Positions 1-8,931 are shown, counted from the first letter of the stretch. The stretch is 51,046 nucleotides of DNA from an uncultured Lysobacterales bacterium (GCA_946886865.1 CAMPJI010000009.1:1-51046); one strand, 5' to 3'. The notes: generated by a model not told the origin, from the sequence alone. Numbers and translations: made by a program.

Positions 1-2417
1 CGTGGATCGCGCAGAAGGAAGGCGAGCTCGCCCTGCCGCGCGCGCAGTTCCCGCGGGTGCCGCATTACTGCTCGGGCTGCCCGCACAACACCTCGACCGT
101 GGTGCCGGAAGGCAGCCGTGCCCTTGGTGGCATCGGCTGCCACTACATGGTCACGTGGATGGACCGCTCCACCGACACCTTCACCCACATGGGCGGCGAA
201 GGCGTGACCTGGGCCGGGCAGGCGGCGTTCACCGACACCCCGCACGTGTTCCAGAACCTGGGCGACGGCACCTACTTCCACTCCGGCAGCCTGGCCATCC
301 GCCAGTCGGTCGCGGCCGGCGTCAACATCACCTACAAGATCCTCTACAACGACGCGGTCGCCATGACCGGCGGACAGCCCGTCGACGGCACGCTGAGCGT
401 CCCGCAGATCGCCCACCAGGTGCGAAGCGAAGGCGTGGACACCATCGTGCTGGTGTCCGACGACATCGCGAAATGGAACAAGCGCGAGATCTTCCCGTCG
501 GGCGTGGAGTTCTTCGACCGCAAGGAACTCGACGAGGTGCAGAAGCGCCTTCGCGAGGTGCGCGGCACCAGCGTGCTGATCTTCGACCAGACCTGCGCCA
601 CCGAAAAGCGCCGACGCCGCAAGCGCGGCAAGATGGTCGACCCGCAGAAGCGCGTCGTCGTGAACTCGCTGGTGTGCGAAGGGTGCGGCGACTGCGGCAA
701 GAAGTCGTTCTGTGTGTCGGTGCTGCCCAAGGAAACCGAGTTCGGCCGCAAGCGCGACATCGACCAGTCCAACTGCAACAAGGACTACTCCTGCGTCAAT
801 GGCTTCTGCCCCAGCTTCGTGACCGTCGAGGGCGGCCGCCTGCGCAAGCAGAAGGGCAGCAACGCCGCCGACCGGCTGGCGAACCTGCCGATGCCCGTGC
901 TGCCGTCGCTCGACCGCCCCTGGAACATCCTGATCACCGGCGTCGGTGGCACCGGCGTGGTCACCATCGGTGCGCTGCTGGGCATGGCCGGCCACCTGGA
1001 GGGCCGCGGTTCCAGCGTGCTCGACCAGACCGGCCTGGCGCAGAAGGGCGGCGCGGTCACCACGCACATCCGCATCGCCAGGACGCCCGCCGACATCCAC
1101 GCCGTGCGCATCGCCGCCGGCGAGGCCGACTTGGTGCTGGGCTGCGACATGGTCGTGGTCAACGACTACTGGGCGCTGTCGAAGGTCCGCGCGGGGCGCT
1201 CCAACGTCGTGCTCAACAGTTACGAGGCGATGCCCGGCACGTTCACCACGCGCCCGGACATGGAGTTCCCGGCGACCGACATCATCGATGCCGTGCGCAA
1301 GGCGCTGGGCGAGAGCGCGAAGGACGGCCTGCATGTGGTCGATGCCACGCAGCTGGCCACCGCGCTGATGGGCGATGCGATCGCCACCAACCTGTTCATC
1401 CTCGGCTACGCGTGGCAGCAGGGCCTGGTGCCGCTGTCGCTGGACGCGATCATGCGCGCGGTCGAGCTCAACGGCGCCGCCGTGGAGATGAACAAGACCG
1501 CGTTCGCCTGGGGCCGCCTGGCGGTGGTCGACATGCCGGCCGTGATGCAGTCCGCCGGGCTGGTGCGCAATGCGCAGACCGCTGCCGAAGCCACGCCGCA
1601 CGCCTTGCCGATGCTGCCGGCCGGTGAGTGGGAGGGCCACGAGTGGGGCGCCAACGCCGCGCCCGCGCCGTTGCGCAACGAGGACGAGCTGCGCCACGTC
1701 CCCGCGCACGCGGCCGGCGACAACGTCGCGTTCCTGCCGCTGGACGACGCGCGCCTTTCGCGTTCGCTGGACGAACTGATCGCGCGCCGCGTGGCGTTCC
1801 TCACCGACTACCAGGACGCGAAGTACGCCAAGCGCTACGCCGACTTCGTCGCGCGCGTGCGCAACGCCGAGGCCGAGCGCGCACCGGGCAGCACCGATCT
1901 GACCGAGGCCGTCGCGCGCTACGCGTTCAAGCTGATGGCCTACAAGGACGAGTACGAGGTCGCGCGGCTGTACACCAGCGGCGAGTTCCAGCGCCGCATC
2001 GCGCAGCAGTTCGAAGGCGACTACACGCTGAAGTTCCACCTGGCGCCGCCGATCATGGCGAAGAAGGACGACCAGGGCCGGCTCATCAAGCGCGAGTTCG
2101 GGCCGTGGATGCTGAAGGCCTTCGGCGTGCTGGCGAAGTTCAAGGGTCTGCGCGGCACCGCGCTGGACATCTTCGGCCGCACCGAGGAGCGCCGCATGGA
2201 GCGGCGCCTGATCGAGGAATACTTCACCACCGTCGACGGCCTGCTGGGCACGCTGGACCGCGGCAACGTGGACCTGGCGGCGGAGATCGCCTCGATCCCC
2301 GAGCACATCCGCGGCTACGGACACGTCAAGGAAGACCACCTGCACACCGCCAAGGCCCGCGAGGCCGAGCTGCTGGCGCAGTGGAACAACCCGCTGCGGG
2401 TGGTGCAGGTGGCCTGA
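1..2417 (+). CDS. Indolepyruvate ferredoxin oxidoreductase, fused subunits (5' end outside window)
   Basis: Oxidises aryl-pyruvates or related 2-oxoacids to the acyl-CoA with ferredoxin as electron acceptor, in the cytoplasm. The frame is open from the first base (codons in phase with position 3), so the start lies upstream; about 805 residues are visible and fused forms of the family usually run to about 1150-1200. Visible in order: the C-terminal part of the TPP-binding domain (HYCSGCPHN near nt 63, then the GDGTYFHSGSLA region near nt 265), a Cys-rich ferredoxin-like stretch at nt 676-810 (CEGCGDCGKK and further cysteines), the gamma domain starting ITGVGGTGVVT at nt 933, and a C-terminal extension typical of proteobacterial fusions. 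A strong terminator follows 24 bases after the stop. Substrate preference cannot be read from sequence. Confidence 0.93.
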   Translation, partial: WIAQKEGELALPRAQFPRVPHYCSGCPHNTSTVVPEGSRALGGIGCHYMVTWMDRSTDTFTHMGGEGVTWAGQAAFTDTPHVFQNLGDGTYFHSGSLAIRQSVAAGVNITYKILYNDAVAMTGGQPVDGTLSVPQIAHQVRSEGVDTIVLVSDDIAKWNKREIFPSGVEFFDRKELDEVQKRLREVRGTSVLIFDQTCATEKRRRRKRGKMVDPQKRVVVNSLVCEGCGDCGKKSFCVSVLPKETEFGRKRDIDQSNCNKDYSCVNGFCPSFVTVEGGRLRKQKGSNAADRLANLPMPVLPSLDRPWNILITGVGGTGVVTIGALLGMAGHLEGRGSSVLDQTGLAQKGGAVTTHIRIARTPADIHAVRIAAGEADLVLGCDMVVVNDYWALSKVRAGRSNVVLNSYEAMPGTFTTRPDMEFPATDIIDAVRKALGESAKDGLHVVDATQLATALMGDAIATNLFILGYAWQQGLVPLSLDAIMRAVELNGAAVEMNKTAFAWGRLAVVDMPAVMQSAGLVRNAQTAAEATPHALPMLPAGEWEGHEWGANAAPAPLRNEDELRHVPAHAAGDNVAFLPLDDARLSRSLDELIARRVAFLTDYQDAKYAKRYADFVARVRNAEAERAPGSTDLTEAVARYAFKLMAYKDEYEVARLYTSGEFQRRIAQQFEGDYTLKFHLAPPIMAKKDDQGRLIKREFGPWMLKAFGVLAKFKGLRGTALDIFGRTEERRMERRLIEEYFTTVDGLLGTLDRGNVDLAAEIASIPEHIRGYGHVKEDHLHTAKAREAELLAQWNNPLRVVQVA

Positions 2418-2441
2418 CCGCTCGCGGTATTGCCGCCCACG

Positions 2442-2471
2442 AAAAAGCCCCGCGCATGCGGGGCTTTTTTT
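2442..2471 (+). terminator. Rho-independent terminator of the oxidoreductase gene
   Basis: A perfect 7-bp stem (2447-2453 with 2458-2464, GCCCCGC/GCGGGGC) with a 4-base GCAT loop is followed by seven T and preceded by five A, so it could also act in the other direction. It lies 24 bases after the TGA. Confidence 0.92.
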
Positions 2472-2510
2472 GCATTGCCGGCATCCCTCCATCCCGAAAA
2501 CCGCCTCCCT

Positions 2511-2713
2511 GTAGGAGCGGCTTCAGCCGCGATCGCAACCCTCCAGACGCTTGCGATATGCGGTTCCGTTGTAGGAGCGACGTAAGTCGCGGTCACAGAT
2601 CCCCGGAGTTGAGCGGTCGCGACTTACGTCGCTCCTACTAAGGCCCTCGCGACAATTCCGGCGGGGCGACGTGGCAGTCCGGTTTCGGGCTTCGCGGCTG
2701 AAGCCGCTCCTAC
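2511..2713. repeat. REP cluster 1, nested order A(+) B(+) B(-) A(-)
   Basis: Four 22-bp palindromic elements. Each reads GTAGGAGCG, then GCTTCAGC (type A) or ACGTAAGT (type B), then CGCGA. Copies: A forward 2511-2532, B forward 2571-2592 (last base G), B reverse 2617-2638, A reverse 2692-2713. The GTAG head matches the REP class described in Stenotrophomonas (SMAG-like) and other gammaproteobacteria, whose mobilisation is linked to RAYT transposases. No RAYT gene is in the window. The cluster fills the gap between convergent genes. Confidence 0.9.
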
Positions 2714-2778
2714 AGAGGCGGGAAACGGTGCCGGACGGAAGACATCCGACCGGCGCCCAAGACACATACGCCTTCCGA

Positions 2779-3612
2779 TCAACGCACCCGGAACAACCCG
2801 CTGCCCTCAGGCGCATTCGCGTTGTAGTCGGGGATCTGGTCGTACGGCGAGTTCACCATGTCGATGTACGGCGAGGTGAACGCCTCGCGCACACCCGCGC
2901 GGGCCCGCTCCCATTCCAGGCGCGAGCCGCCGCTGTAGCGCTGCCAGTCCTGCGCCAGTTCCTGCTCGAGCGCATCGTCCCAGTCGCGCTCCGCGTACCG
3001 CGTCTTGGCCAGCACGCCGTAGCGGTAGGCCGGGCGGTAGTCGTCGTAGGTCTCGTCGTGGGCCGTGTAGTCCGCCTGCTGGAAGCGCTCCTGGAAGTGC
3101 TGGTCCGCGGCGGCGTAGGTGTTGTGGGTGAGATCGGCGCGGCCCCACGAGTCCCGCACCGCGGGCTTGGCCTGGTCCCAGTCCAGGCGCGACTGGCCGC
3201 GGGCCTGTTCCCACTTGCTGCGCAGCTCGCTCTCGGACTGTTCGAAGCCGCGGCTGCCGTACTGCTCGCGCGCCTGCAGGCCGAAGCCGTAGGCGGCTGA
3301 ATAGTCGCGGTCGTAATCGAAGGTGGTGGTGTCGGTGTACGGGCGGTCGGCATGCGCGTGGCGCCAGTACTCGACCTCACCGGTCGGGTCGATGCGTTCG
3401 GCGACGCTCTTGCCAGCGGCCGCTCCGGCGATCACGCCGACACCGGCACCCACCAGGGTGCCGATCGGGCCGAACACGGTGCCTGCCAGCGCGCCCGCCG
3501 CGGCACCCCCGGCGGCGCTGCCGACGCCTACGCCCAGCGGGTGCGAGCCGGCCTCGCCGGTGACGGGGTCGCGGTTGAGGTCGCGGTGCGCGGTGTCTTT
3601 GTTCGAGGTCAT
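2779..3612 (-). CDS. Glycine-zipper protein with a duplicated aromatic/charged module
   Basis: 277-residue protein of unknown function. The start chosen is the ATG at 3612, which has an AGGAG ribosome site 7 nt upstream; the frame runs further up but without such support. Residues 1-25 are hydrophilic, 26-70 form a Gly/Ala-rich hydrophobic segment (GVGVGSAAGG and GAGVGVIAGAAAG) typical of glycine-zipper membrane insertion. The rest is soluble and holds two similar modules, about residues 99-156 and 189-245, sharing the pattern AY-x-[FY]-G, Y-x-x-R, E-L-x-x-x-W, S-R-L-[DE]-W-[DE]-x-A-[KR], V-R. No signal peptide is obvious. A role in envelope or stress response is only a guess from the glycine zipper. 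It is a lone gene between REP cluster 1 and a divergently oriented region. Confidence 0.8.
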   Translation of the reverse strand: MTSNKDTAHRDLNRDPVTGEAGSHPLGVGVGSAAGGAAAGALAGTVFGPIGTLVGAGVGVIAGAAAGKSVAERIDPTGEVEYWRHAHADRPYTDTTTFDYDRDYSAAYGFGLQAREQYGSRGFEQSESELRSKWEQARGQSRLDWDQAKPAVRDSWGRADLTHNTYAAADQHFQERFQQADYTAHDETYDDYRPAYRYGVLAKTRYAERDWDDALEQELAQDWQRYSGGSRLEWERARAGVREAFTSPYIDMVNSPYDQIPDYNANAPEGSGLFRVR

Positions 3613-3786
3613 CGCAGTGCTCCTGAGGGGGACGCCGGGCATGCCGGCCGGGGGAGGGTTCACCCTCGCGCAGCGGCGGTTAACCGCACGTCGCCGCGAA
3701 GTGATCGCGTGATGACGGCACGCCCTTCCAGTGAATGGTTCATCGCCCACCGCCATCGCCGGACGTGCGGCGCGGCACCCGTCGGG

Positions 3787-4401
3787 TCAGCCCATTCGCC
3801 GCCATACCAGGCCGCGGTTGTTCGAGGGCATGGCCACATCCTCGAGACGCTGCAGGCCGATCCCGCGTGCCAATGCGTCGACCGCCTCGAAATCGCGGAT
3901 GCCCGATCGCGGGTCGCGCGCCTTCAGCCAGCCGTCGAAATCGCGGTTGCTGTCGCTGGTGTAGGCGCCCGCATAGTTGAACGGCCCGTAGACCACCAGC
4001 ACGGCGTCCGCCGCCAGCGTGCCGTCCAGTCCGGCAAAGAACGCTTCCACTTCGGGCCAGCCCATGATGTGCAGCGTGTTGGCGCTGAAGGCGGCATCGA
4101 ACCTTGCGCCGTTCACAGGCACGGGCCACGGACCCGTCGCCACGTCCAGCTCGACCGGCGCCGGCGTGTTGGGCAATGCCGCACGCGCCAGCCACGCGCG
4201 GATGCCCGGCAGGGATCCGGCGCGGTCGCTGCACTGCCACTGCAGCCACGGCATCGCGGCGGCAAAGTGCACCGCGTGCTGGCCCGTGCCGCTGCCGATC
4301 TCCAGCACCTGGCGGCGGCCGGCGAAGTGGCGCTGCAGCACTTCGAGGATGGGCTCGCGGTTGCGTTCGCAGGACGGGGCGTTGGGGAGGGCGTCGGGCA
4401 T
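3787..4401 (-). CDS. DUF938-family SAM-dependent methyltransferase
   Basis: 204-residue class I methyltransferase-like protein. The SAM-binding motif I reads VLEIGSGTGQHAVHFA at about residues 32-47, after an opening NREPILEVL characteristic of DUF938. Later blocks are an acidic strand end (ELDVATGPWP), the post-motif SANTLHIMGW and the YGPFNYAGAYTSDSN block near residue 140, all usual for this family, whose substrate is not established. The start used is ATG 4401 (MPDALPN); the frame stays open much further upstream, but that extension has no family similarity. The gene is monocistronic by appearance, with 174 bases separating it from the glycine-zipper gene. Confidence 0.85.
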   Translation of the reverse strand: MPDALPNAPSCERNREPILEVLQRHFAGRRQVLEIGSGTGQHAVHFAAAMPWLQWQCSDRAGSLPGIRAWLARAALPNTPAPVELDVATGPWPVPVNGARFDAAFSANTLHIMGWPEVEAFFAGLDGTLAADAVLVVYGPFNYAGAYTSDSNRDFDGWLKARDPRSGIRDFEAVDALARGIGLQRLEDVAMPSNNRGLVWRRMG

Positions 4402-4701
4402 GGGCGCTTTGAATCGTTGGAGTGGAGCGTAGTGGGAGTGAAGGCATAGAGCCCCACCCCCTGGGACTGCAGCCTGGGAGGGGGTGCTTTGAGACAACGT
4501 CGCAGCCAAAGCACCCCTCCCCAATCCTCCCCTGCAAGCAGGGGAGGGCGCGCATACGACGCGACCGGGAGAATGCACCGTCACTGCTTGAGCGTGTCGA
4601 GCACCAGAGACAGATCCCCTTCGACACGTCGGATGATGCCGCCGTTGGACGGCGGACGATACTGGCCCTCGCCGCCGTTCCTGCCCCATTGCCAGAGCCT
4701 T
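4402..4701. repeat. Gene-poor stretch with two hairpin repeats
   Basis: No convincing gene. It contains an 11-bp perfect inverted repeat, 4481-4491 with 4507-4517 (GGGGTGCTTTG), and a tight palindrome 4526-4535 with 4538-4547 (CCTCCCCTGC) separated by two bases. Such G/C-run hairpins resemble dispersed xanthomonad intergenic repeats. The frame of the downstream gene is open from 4489, but the codons there are run through by the hairpins and are probably not translated. Confidence 0.55.
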
Positions 4702-5202
4702 ATGCACCACTTCGACTTGACCCCTTCGCTGATCCTGCCGGTTGCCCGCGCCGACTGGCCACCGCCGGCGGTGCCCGTCACGATCGACGGCATCACCCTT
4801 CAGCCCAAGTCCGAACTGCACGTCACCCTGGTCGGCACCGCGCTGGGCGAGGAATTGCGGCGTTCGGTCGCTCGGCCACGGCTGCACGACACTGTGGCCC
4901 GCGCCTTGGCGATACACGATACGCACCCGCTGCGGACCGGCGTCCTGCATCTGCTGCGCAAGCCCTTCGACCAGGACGGCCACCGCGGCGTGGCGCACTC
5001 GGTCATCGAGCACGTGCACCTGCCGGCGATGGCGCCGCTGCATGCGGCGCTCGGCCGCCTGCTCGGCCGCCAGCTGCCGGTACCGCCACCGCACGTGACG
5101 CTGTACACGGCCGGCGATGACCGCGGCATCGGAATCTCAAGCCCGCGTCGGCTCCGAGCGCTGGCCGTCCGCCGCGTCGACCCGGACGAACTGGGCGCCT
5201 GA
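4702..5202 (+). CDS. Small 2H-phosphoesterase-like protein
   Basis: 166 residues from ATG 4702 (MHHFDLTPSL). Two H-V-T-L motifs are visible, H40-V-T42-L and H131-V-T133-L, about 90 residues apart. Paired H-x-[ST]-x motifs are the catalytic signature of the 2H phosphoesterase superfamily (RNA 2'-5' ligase/cyclic phosphodiesterase fold), and the length fits a single such domain. The family link is my inference from the motifs; the rest of the sequence is not one I recognise. An upstream in-frame extension to 4489 is possible but lies in the hairpin repeats and has a different composition. The gene sits 74 bases ahead of the helicase gene on the same strand and could be co-transcribed with it. 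Substrate unknown. Confidence 0.65.
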   Translation: MHHFDLTPSLILPVARADWPPPAVPVTIDGITLQPKSELHVTLVGTALGEELRRSVARPRLHDTVARALAIHDTHPLRTGVLHLLRKPFDQDGHRGVAHSVIEHVHLPAMAPLHAALGRLLGRQLPVPPPHVTLYTAGDDRGIGISSPRRLRALAVRRVDPDELGA

Positions 5203-5276
5203 GGCCGGCAGTCTCATCCGGTGCGACGCCCACCGGGCCCACTGCCCGCCTTCGGCGGGACGGGTGGACACGCAAC

Positions 5277-7757
5277 ATGGGGCACGCACTGGCACGACGG
5301 GTGGATGACGAGCAGCAGGCCTTGGCCCTGCCCGGCGATGGCCGGCGGGCGGGCGACGGCGGCGCGCTGACGCAGGCGCTGGAGCGCCGCTACGCCGACC
5401 GCATCACCGGCAGCTTCACCCTCCCCGGCCGCGAGGGCCGCTACGCGCCCATCCCGGCCGACGTGCCCGACGCGCTGGCCTCGGCGCTGCGGGCGCGCGG
5501 CATCGACCGCCTCTACGCGCACCAGGCCGAGGCGTGGGACGCGACGCAACGCGGCGAGCACGTCGCCATCGTCACGCCCACCGCCTCGGGCAAGTCGCTG
5601 TGCTACACGCTCCCCGTCGCCGCGTCGGTGATGAATGCGCGAAGCACCGGAGGCGCCGCCAAGGCGCTGTACCTGTTCCCGACCAAGGCGCTGGCGCAGG
5701 ACCAGGTCGCGGAACTGCTGGAACTCAACCGCGCCGGCGACCTCGGCCTGAAGGCCTTCACCTTCGACGGCGACACGCCCGGCGATGCGCGCCAGGCGAT
5801 CCGGCTGCACGGCGACATCGTCGTGTCCAACCCGGACATGCTCCACCAGGCGATCCTGCCGCACCACACCAAGTGGGCGCAGTTCTTCGAGAACCTGCGG
5901 TTCGTGGTGATCGACGAGGTGCACACCTACCGCGGCGTGTTCGGCAGCCACGTCGCCAACGTGCTGCGCCGGCTCAAGCGCATCTGCGCGTTCTACGGCG
6001 TGCGCCCGCAGTTCATCCTGTGCTCGGCGACGATCGGCAACCCGGCCGAACACGCACGCGCACTGATCGAGGACCGCGTGCACGCGATCACCGAATCCGG
6101 CGCGCCCACCGGCGACAAGCACGTGCTGCTGTGGAACCCGCCGGTGGTGAACCCCGACCTCGGCCTGCGCGCCTCGGCGCGCTCGCAGAGCAACCGCATC
6201 GCCCGCATCGCCATCAAGTCCGGGCTCAAGACGCTGGTGTTCGCGCAGACCCGGCTCATGGTCGAGGTGCTGACCAAGTACCTCAAGGACATCTTCGACA
6301 ACGACCCGCGCAAGCCCGCCCGCATCCGTGCCTACCGCGGCGGCTACCTGCCGACCGAGCGGCGCGAGGTCGAGCGCTCGATGCGCGCCGGCAATGTCGA
6401 CGGCATCGTCAGCACCTCGGCGCTGGAGCTCGGCGTGGACATCGGCGCGCTGGATGTCGTCGTGCTCAACGGCTACCCGGGCACGGTAGCGGCCACGTGG
6501 CAGCGCTTCGGCCGCGCCGGGCGGCGGCAGCAGCCCAGCCTGGGGGTGATGGTCGCCAGCAGCCAGCCGCTGGACCAGTACGTGGTGCGGCACCCGGACT
6601 TCTTCGCCGATGCCTCGCCCGAGCACGCGCGCATCGCCCCCGACCAGCCGCTGGTGCTGTTCGACCACATCCGCTGCGCCGCCTTCGAGCTGCCGTTCAC
6701 CACCCGCGAGATGTTCGGCCCCATCGACCCGTCGGTGTACCTGGAGGCGCTGGCCGAGACCGAGGTCGTGCACCGCGAGGGCGAACGCTGGGAATGGATC
6801 GCCGACAGCTATCCCGCCAACGCGGTGTCGCTGCGGTCCGTCGCCGACGGCAACTTCGTGGTGGTGGACCGCAGCGACGGACGCCAGACGATCATCGCCG
6901 AGGTCGACTACTCCGCCGCCGCCCTCACCCTGTACGAAGGCGCGATCCACATGGTGCAGTCCACCCCGTACCAGGTGGAGCGGTTGGACTGGGAGGGCCG
7001 CAAGGCGTTCGTGACGCGCACGTTCGTCGACTACTACACCGACTCGATCGACTACACGAAGCTCAAAGTGCTGGAGCGCTTCGACGGCTGCGCGGCCGGC
7101 CAGGGCGATGCGCAGCACGGCGAGGTGCACGTGGTCCGGCGCGTGGCCGGGTACAAGAAGATCCGCTACTACACGCACGAGAACATCGGCTACGGCCCGG
7201 TCACCCTGCCCGACCAGGAGCTGCACACCACCGCGGCCTGGTGGCAGCTGCCGCAGGCCACGCTGCTGGCGTGGTTCGCCTCGCGCCAGGACGCGCTGGA
7301 CGGGTTCCTCGGTGCGGCGCATGCGCTGCACGTGGTGGCGACGGTGGCGGTGATGGCCGATGCCCGCGACCTGCAGAAGGCGGTGGGCAACGGCGACGGC
7401 GCGTGGTTCGCCACCGCCGACGCCAAGGGCCGCGGCCAGTTGCGCGGCGTGGAGAACGGCCACGCGATGGTGCCCGGCGGCGTCGACGGCGACGCGCTGG
7501 AGGCGTGTCGGCAGTTCATGCCGACGGTGTACCTGTACGACAACTTTCCCGGTGGCGTCGGCCTGAGCGAGCCGCTGTGGACGCGGCAGGAGGAACTCGT
7601 CCAGCGCGCGCACGCGCTGGTCGAGCGTTGCGACTGCCGCGCCGGCTGCCCGGCGTGCGTCGGTCCGGTGCTGGCGGTGGACGAAGGCCGCGAAGACGCC
7701 ACGCCCAAGTCGCTGGCGCTGCGCGTGCTGGGGTTGCTGGGGGATGCCGCAGCATGA
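5277..7757 (+). CDS. mrfA: MrfA/YprA-type DEAD/DEAH-box DNA helicase with DUF1998 domain
   Basis: 826 residues. Superfamily 2 helicase motifs are complete: Q-like region YAHQAEAWD (80-88), Walker A TPTASGKS (100-107), DEVH (213-216), SAT (250-252), motif V-like SALELGVDIG (381-390) and motif VI QRFGRAGR (409-416). The C-terminal half is the DUF1998/MZB region ending in a four-cysteine cluster C785-x-C787-x3-C791-x2-C794. This layout matches Bacillus MrfA (YprA) and relatives of Hrq1, which act with the exonuclease MrfB in a UvrABC-independent repair route for mitomycin C damage. The next gene on the same strand is an MrfB-like exonuclease, which strongly supports the assignment. ATG 5277 has only a weak ribosome site. 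Function in this organism is inferred. Confidence 0.88.
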   Translation: MGHALARRVDDEQQALALPGDGRRAGDGGALTQALERRYADRITGSFTLPGREGRYAPIPADVPDALASALRARGIDRLYAHQAEAWDATQRGEHVAIVTPTASGKSLCYTLPVAASVMNARSTGGAAKALYLFPTKALAQDQVAELLELNRAGDLGLKAFTFDGDTPGDARQAIRLHGDIVVSNPDMLHQAILPHHTKWAQFFENLRFVVIDEVHTYRGVFGSHVANVLRRLKRICAFYGVRPQFILCSATIGNPAEHARALIEDRVHAITESGAPTGDKHVLLWNPPVVNPDLGLRASARSQSNRIARIAIKSGLKTLVFAQTRLMVEVLTKYLKDIFDNDPRKPARIRAYRGGYLPTERREVERSMRAGNVDGIVSTSALELGVDIGALDVVVLNGYPGTVAATWQRFGRAGRRQQPSLGVMVASSQPLDQYVVRHPDFFADASPEHARIAPDQPLVLFDHIRCAAFELPFTTREMFGPIDPSVYLEALAETEVVHREGERWEWIADSYPANAVSLRSVADGNFVVVDRSDGRQTIIAEVDYSAAALTLYEGAIHMVQSTPYQVERLDWEGRKAFVTRTFVDYYTDSIDYTKLKVLERFDGCAAGQGDAQHGEVHVVRRVAGYKKIRYYTHENIGYGPVTLPDQELHTTAAWWQLPQATLLAWFASRQDALDGFLGAAHALHVVATVAVMADARDLQKAVGNGDGAWFATADAKGRGQLRGVENGHAMVPGGVDGDALEACRQFMPTVYLYDNFPGGVGLSEPLWTRQEELVQRAHALVERCDCRAGCPACVGPVLAVDEGREDATPKSLALRVLGLLGDAAA

Positions 7758-7778
7758 CCCTGCATCGCGACAGTCCAT

Positions 7779-7971
7779 GCAGGAGCGGCTTCAGCCGCGA
7801 TCGGGAACCGTTGGCCCGGTCATGCATGTGTTCGCGGCTGAAGCCGCTCCTACAACAGCGGGAATTTGAAAGCGGGTGCGATGGTGCTTCATTTCCTTGT
7901 AGGAGCGACGTAAGTCGCGACCGACGTGCGGTTCCGGCTGGTTCGAGTATCGCGACCCACGTCGCTCCTAC
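7779..7971. repeat. REP cluster 2, order A(+) A(-) B(+) B(-)
   Basis: Four 22-bp REP elements of the same two types as cluster 1, lying between the helicase and exonuclease genes: A forward 7779-7800 (GCAG head instead of GTAG), A reverse 7832-7853, B forward 7899-7920, B reverse 7950-7971 (loop changed). The order is two side-by-side pairs rather than the nested order of clusters 1, 4 and 5. Confidence 0.9.
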
Positions 7972-7998
7972 AGCGACGGGTCTGTCCGGGAGCCACGC

Positions 7999-8931
7999 AT
8001 GAGCGTCACCCTGGAAAAACTGCGCGCGCTGAAACGGCAGGCCGGGATCGGGTCGCCGGCGGCGCCTGCGTCGCAGCGGCCGTCGCACGCGGGCCCGGCC
8101 GCTTCGATACCGTCGGTCCACACGCCAGCCGCCAACGACGGCGCAGCCACGACGTCCATCGACACGCTGCGCCGCCTGCTCGGCGTACGCGAACGCAAGC
8201 CGTTCGTAACAATCCCGCGCGGTCCGGTCGACCGCACGCTGCCGGGCGAGGAGATCGCCCCCGGCCTGCGCCTGATCGAAGCGCACCTGCCGCTGCCGGC
8301 GCCGCCCGCGCACCTGCCGCTGGCGTTCGCCAAGCGCGAGGGCGAACACGTCGACCCGCGCGCGCTGCTGTTCTTCGACACCGAAACCACCGGCCTGGCC
8401 GGCGGCACCGGCACGCGCGCGTTCCAGATCGGCGCGGCCGACTGGCACGTCCATCCTGAACACGGCGACGGGCTGCGCGTGCGCCAGTTGCTGATTACCA
8501 CCTTGGCTGCGGAGTCGGCGATGCTGCGCGAGTTCGCGACGTGGCTGTCGCCGGGCACGGTGCTGTCGAGCTACAACGGCCGCTGCTACGACGCGCCGCT
8601 GCTGAAGACGCGCTACCGGCTGGCGCGGCTGCCATGCCCGATCGCGCCGCTGGACCACGTCGACCTGCTGTTCCCGACGCGCCGGCGCTACCGCGGCACC
8701 TGGGAGAACTGCCGGCTGGCGACGGTCGAACGGGAACTGCTGCGCATCGTGCGCGAGGACGACCTGCCCGGATCGCAGGCGCCGGCCGCCTGGCTGTCGT
8801 ACCTGCGCGGCGGTGCGTCGACGTTGCTGCGGCGCGTGTGCGCGCACAACCACCAGGACGTGGTGACCTTGGCGAGGTTGATGCAGCGGCTGGTGGAGGC
8901 GCACGACGCGGACGCGAGCGCCACGGGTTGA
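7999..8931 (+). CDS. mrfB: MrfB/YprB-type ribonuclease H-like exonuclease
   Basis: 310 residues with a DEDD-type 3'-5' exonuclease fold. Residues 1-115 form a variable N-terminal region rich in Ala, Pro and charged residues. Exo I is FFDTETTGLAGGTGT with D127 and E129, Exo II is SYNGRCYDAPLL with D198, and Exo III is CAHNHQDVVTLA with H283 and D287. The strand YRGTWENCRLATVE between II and III is typical of YprB. Bacillus MrfB is a metal-dependent exonuclease that works with the helicase MrfA on mitomycin damage. Here the two genes are on one strand, 241 bases apart, with four REP elements between, so co-transcription could be weakened or mRNA ends stabilised by the hairpins. A GGGAG site 6 nt before ATG 7999 supports the start. 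Confidence 0.85.
   Translation: MSVTLEKLRALKRQAGIGSPAAPASQRPSHAGPAASIPSVHTPAANDGAATTSIDTLRRLLGVRERKPFVTIPRGPVDRTLPGEEIAPGLRLIEAHLPLPAPPAHLPLAFAKREGEHVDPRALLFFDTETTGLAGGTGTRAFQIGAADWHVHPEHGDGLRVRQLLITTLAAESAMLREFATWLSPGTVLSSYNGRCYDAPLLKTRYRLARLPCPIAPLDHVDLLFPTRRRYRGTWENCRLATVERELLRIVREDDLPGSQAPAAWLSYLRGGASTLLRRVCAHNHQDVVTLARLMQRLVEAHDADASATG

Noticed and set aside
2..1627. A 541-codon frame in the first gene region
   Set aside because: Arg/Gly-rich shadow of the oxidoreductase frame, which has continuous family similarity.
7779..7971. Evenly repeated palindromic elements that could suggest a CRISPR array
   Set aside because: Orientation alternates, spacing is irregular and elements recur elsewhere; no cas genes. 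They are REP elements.
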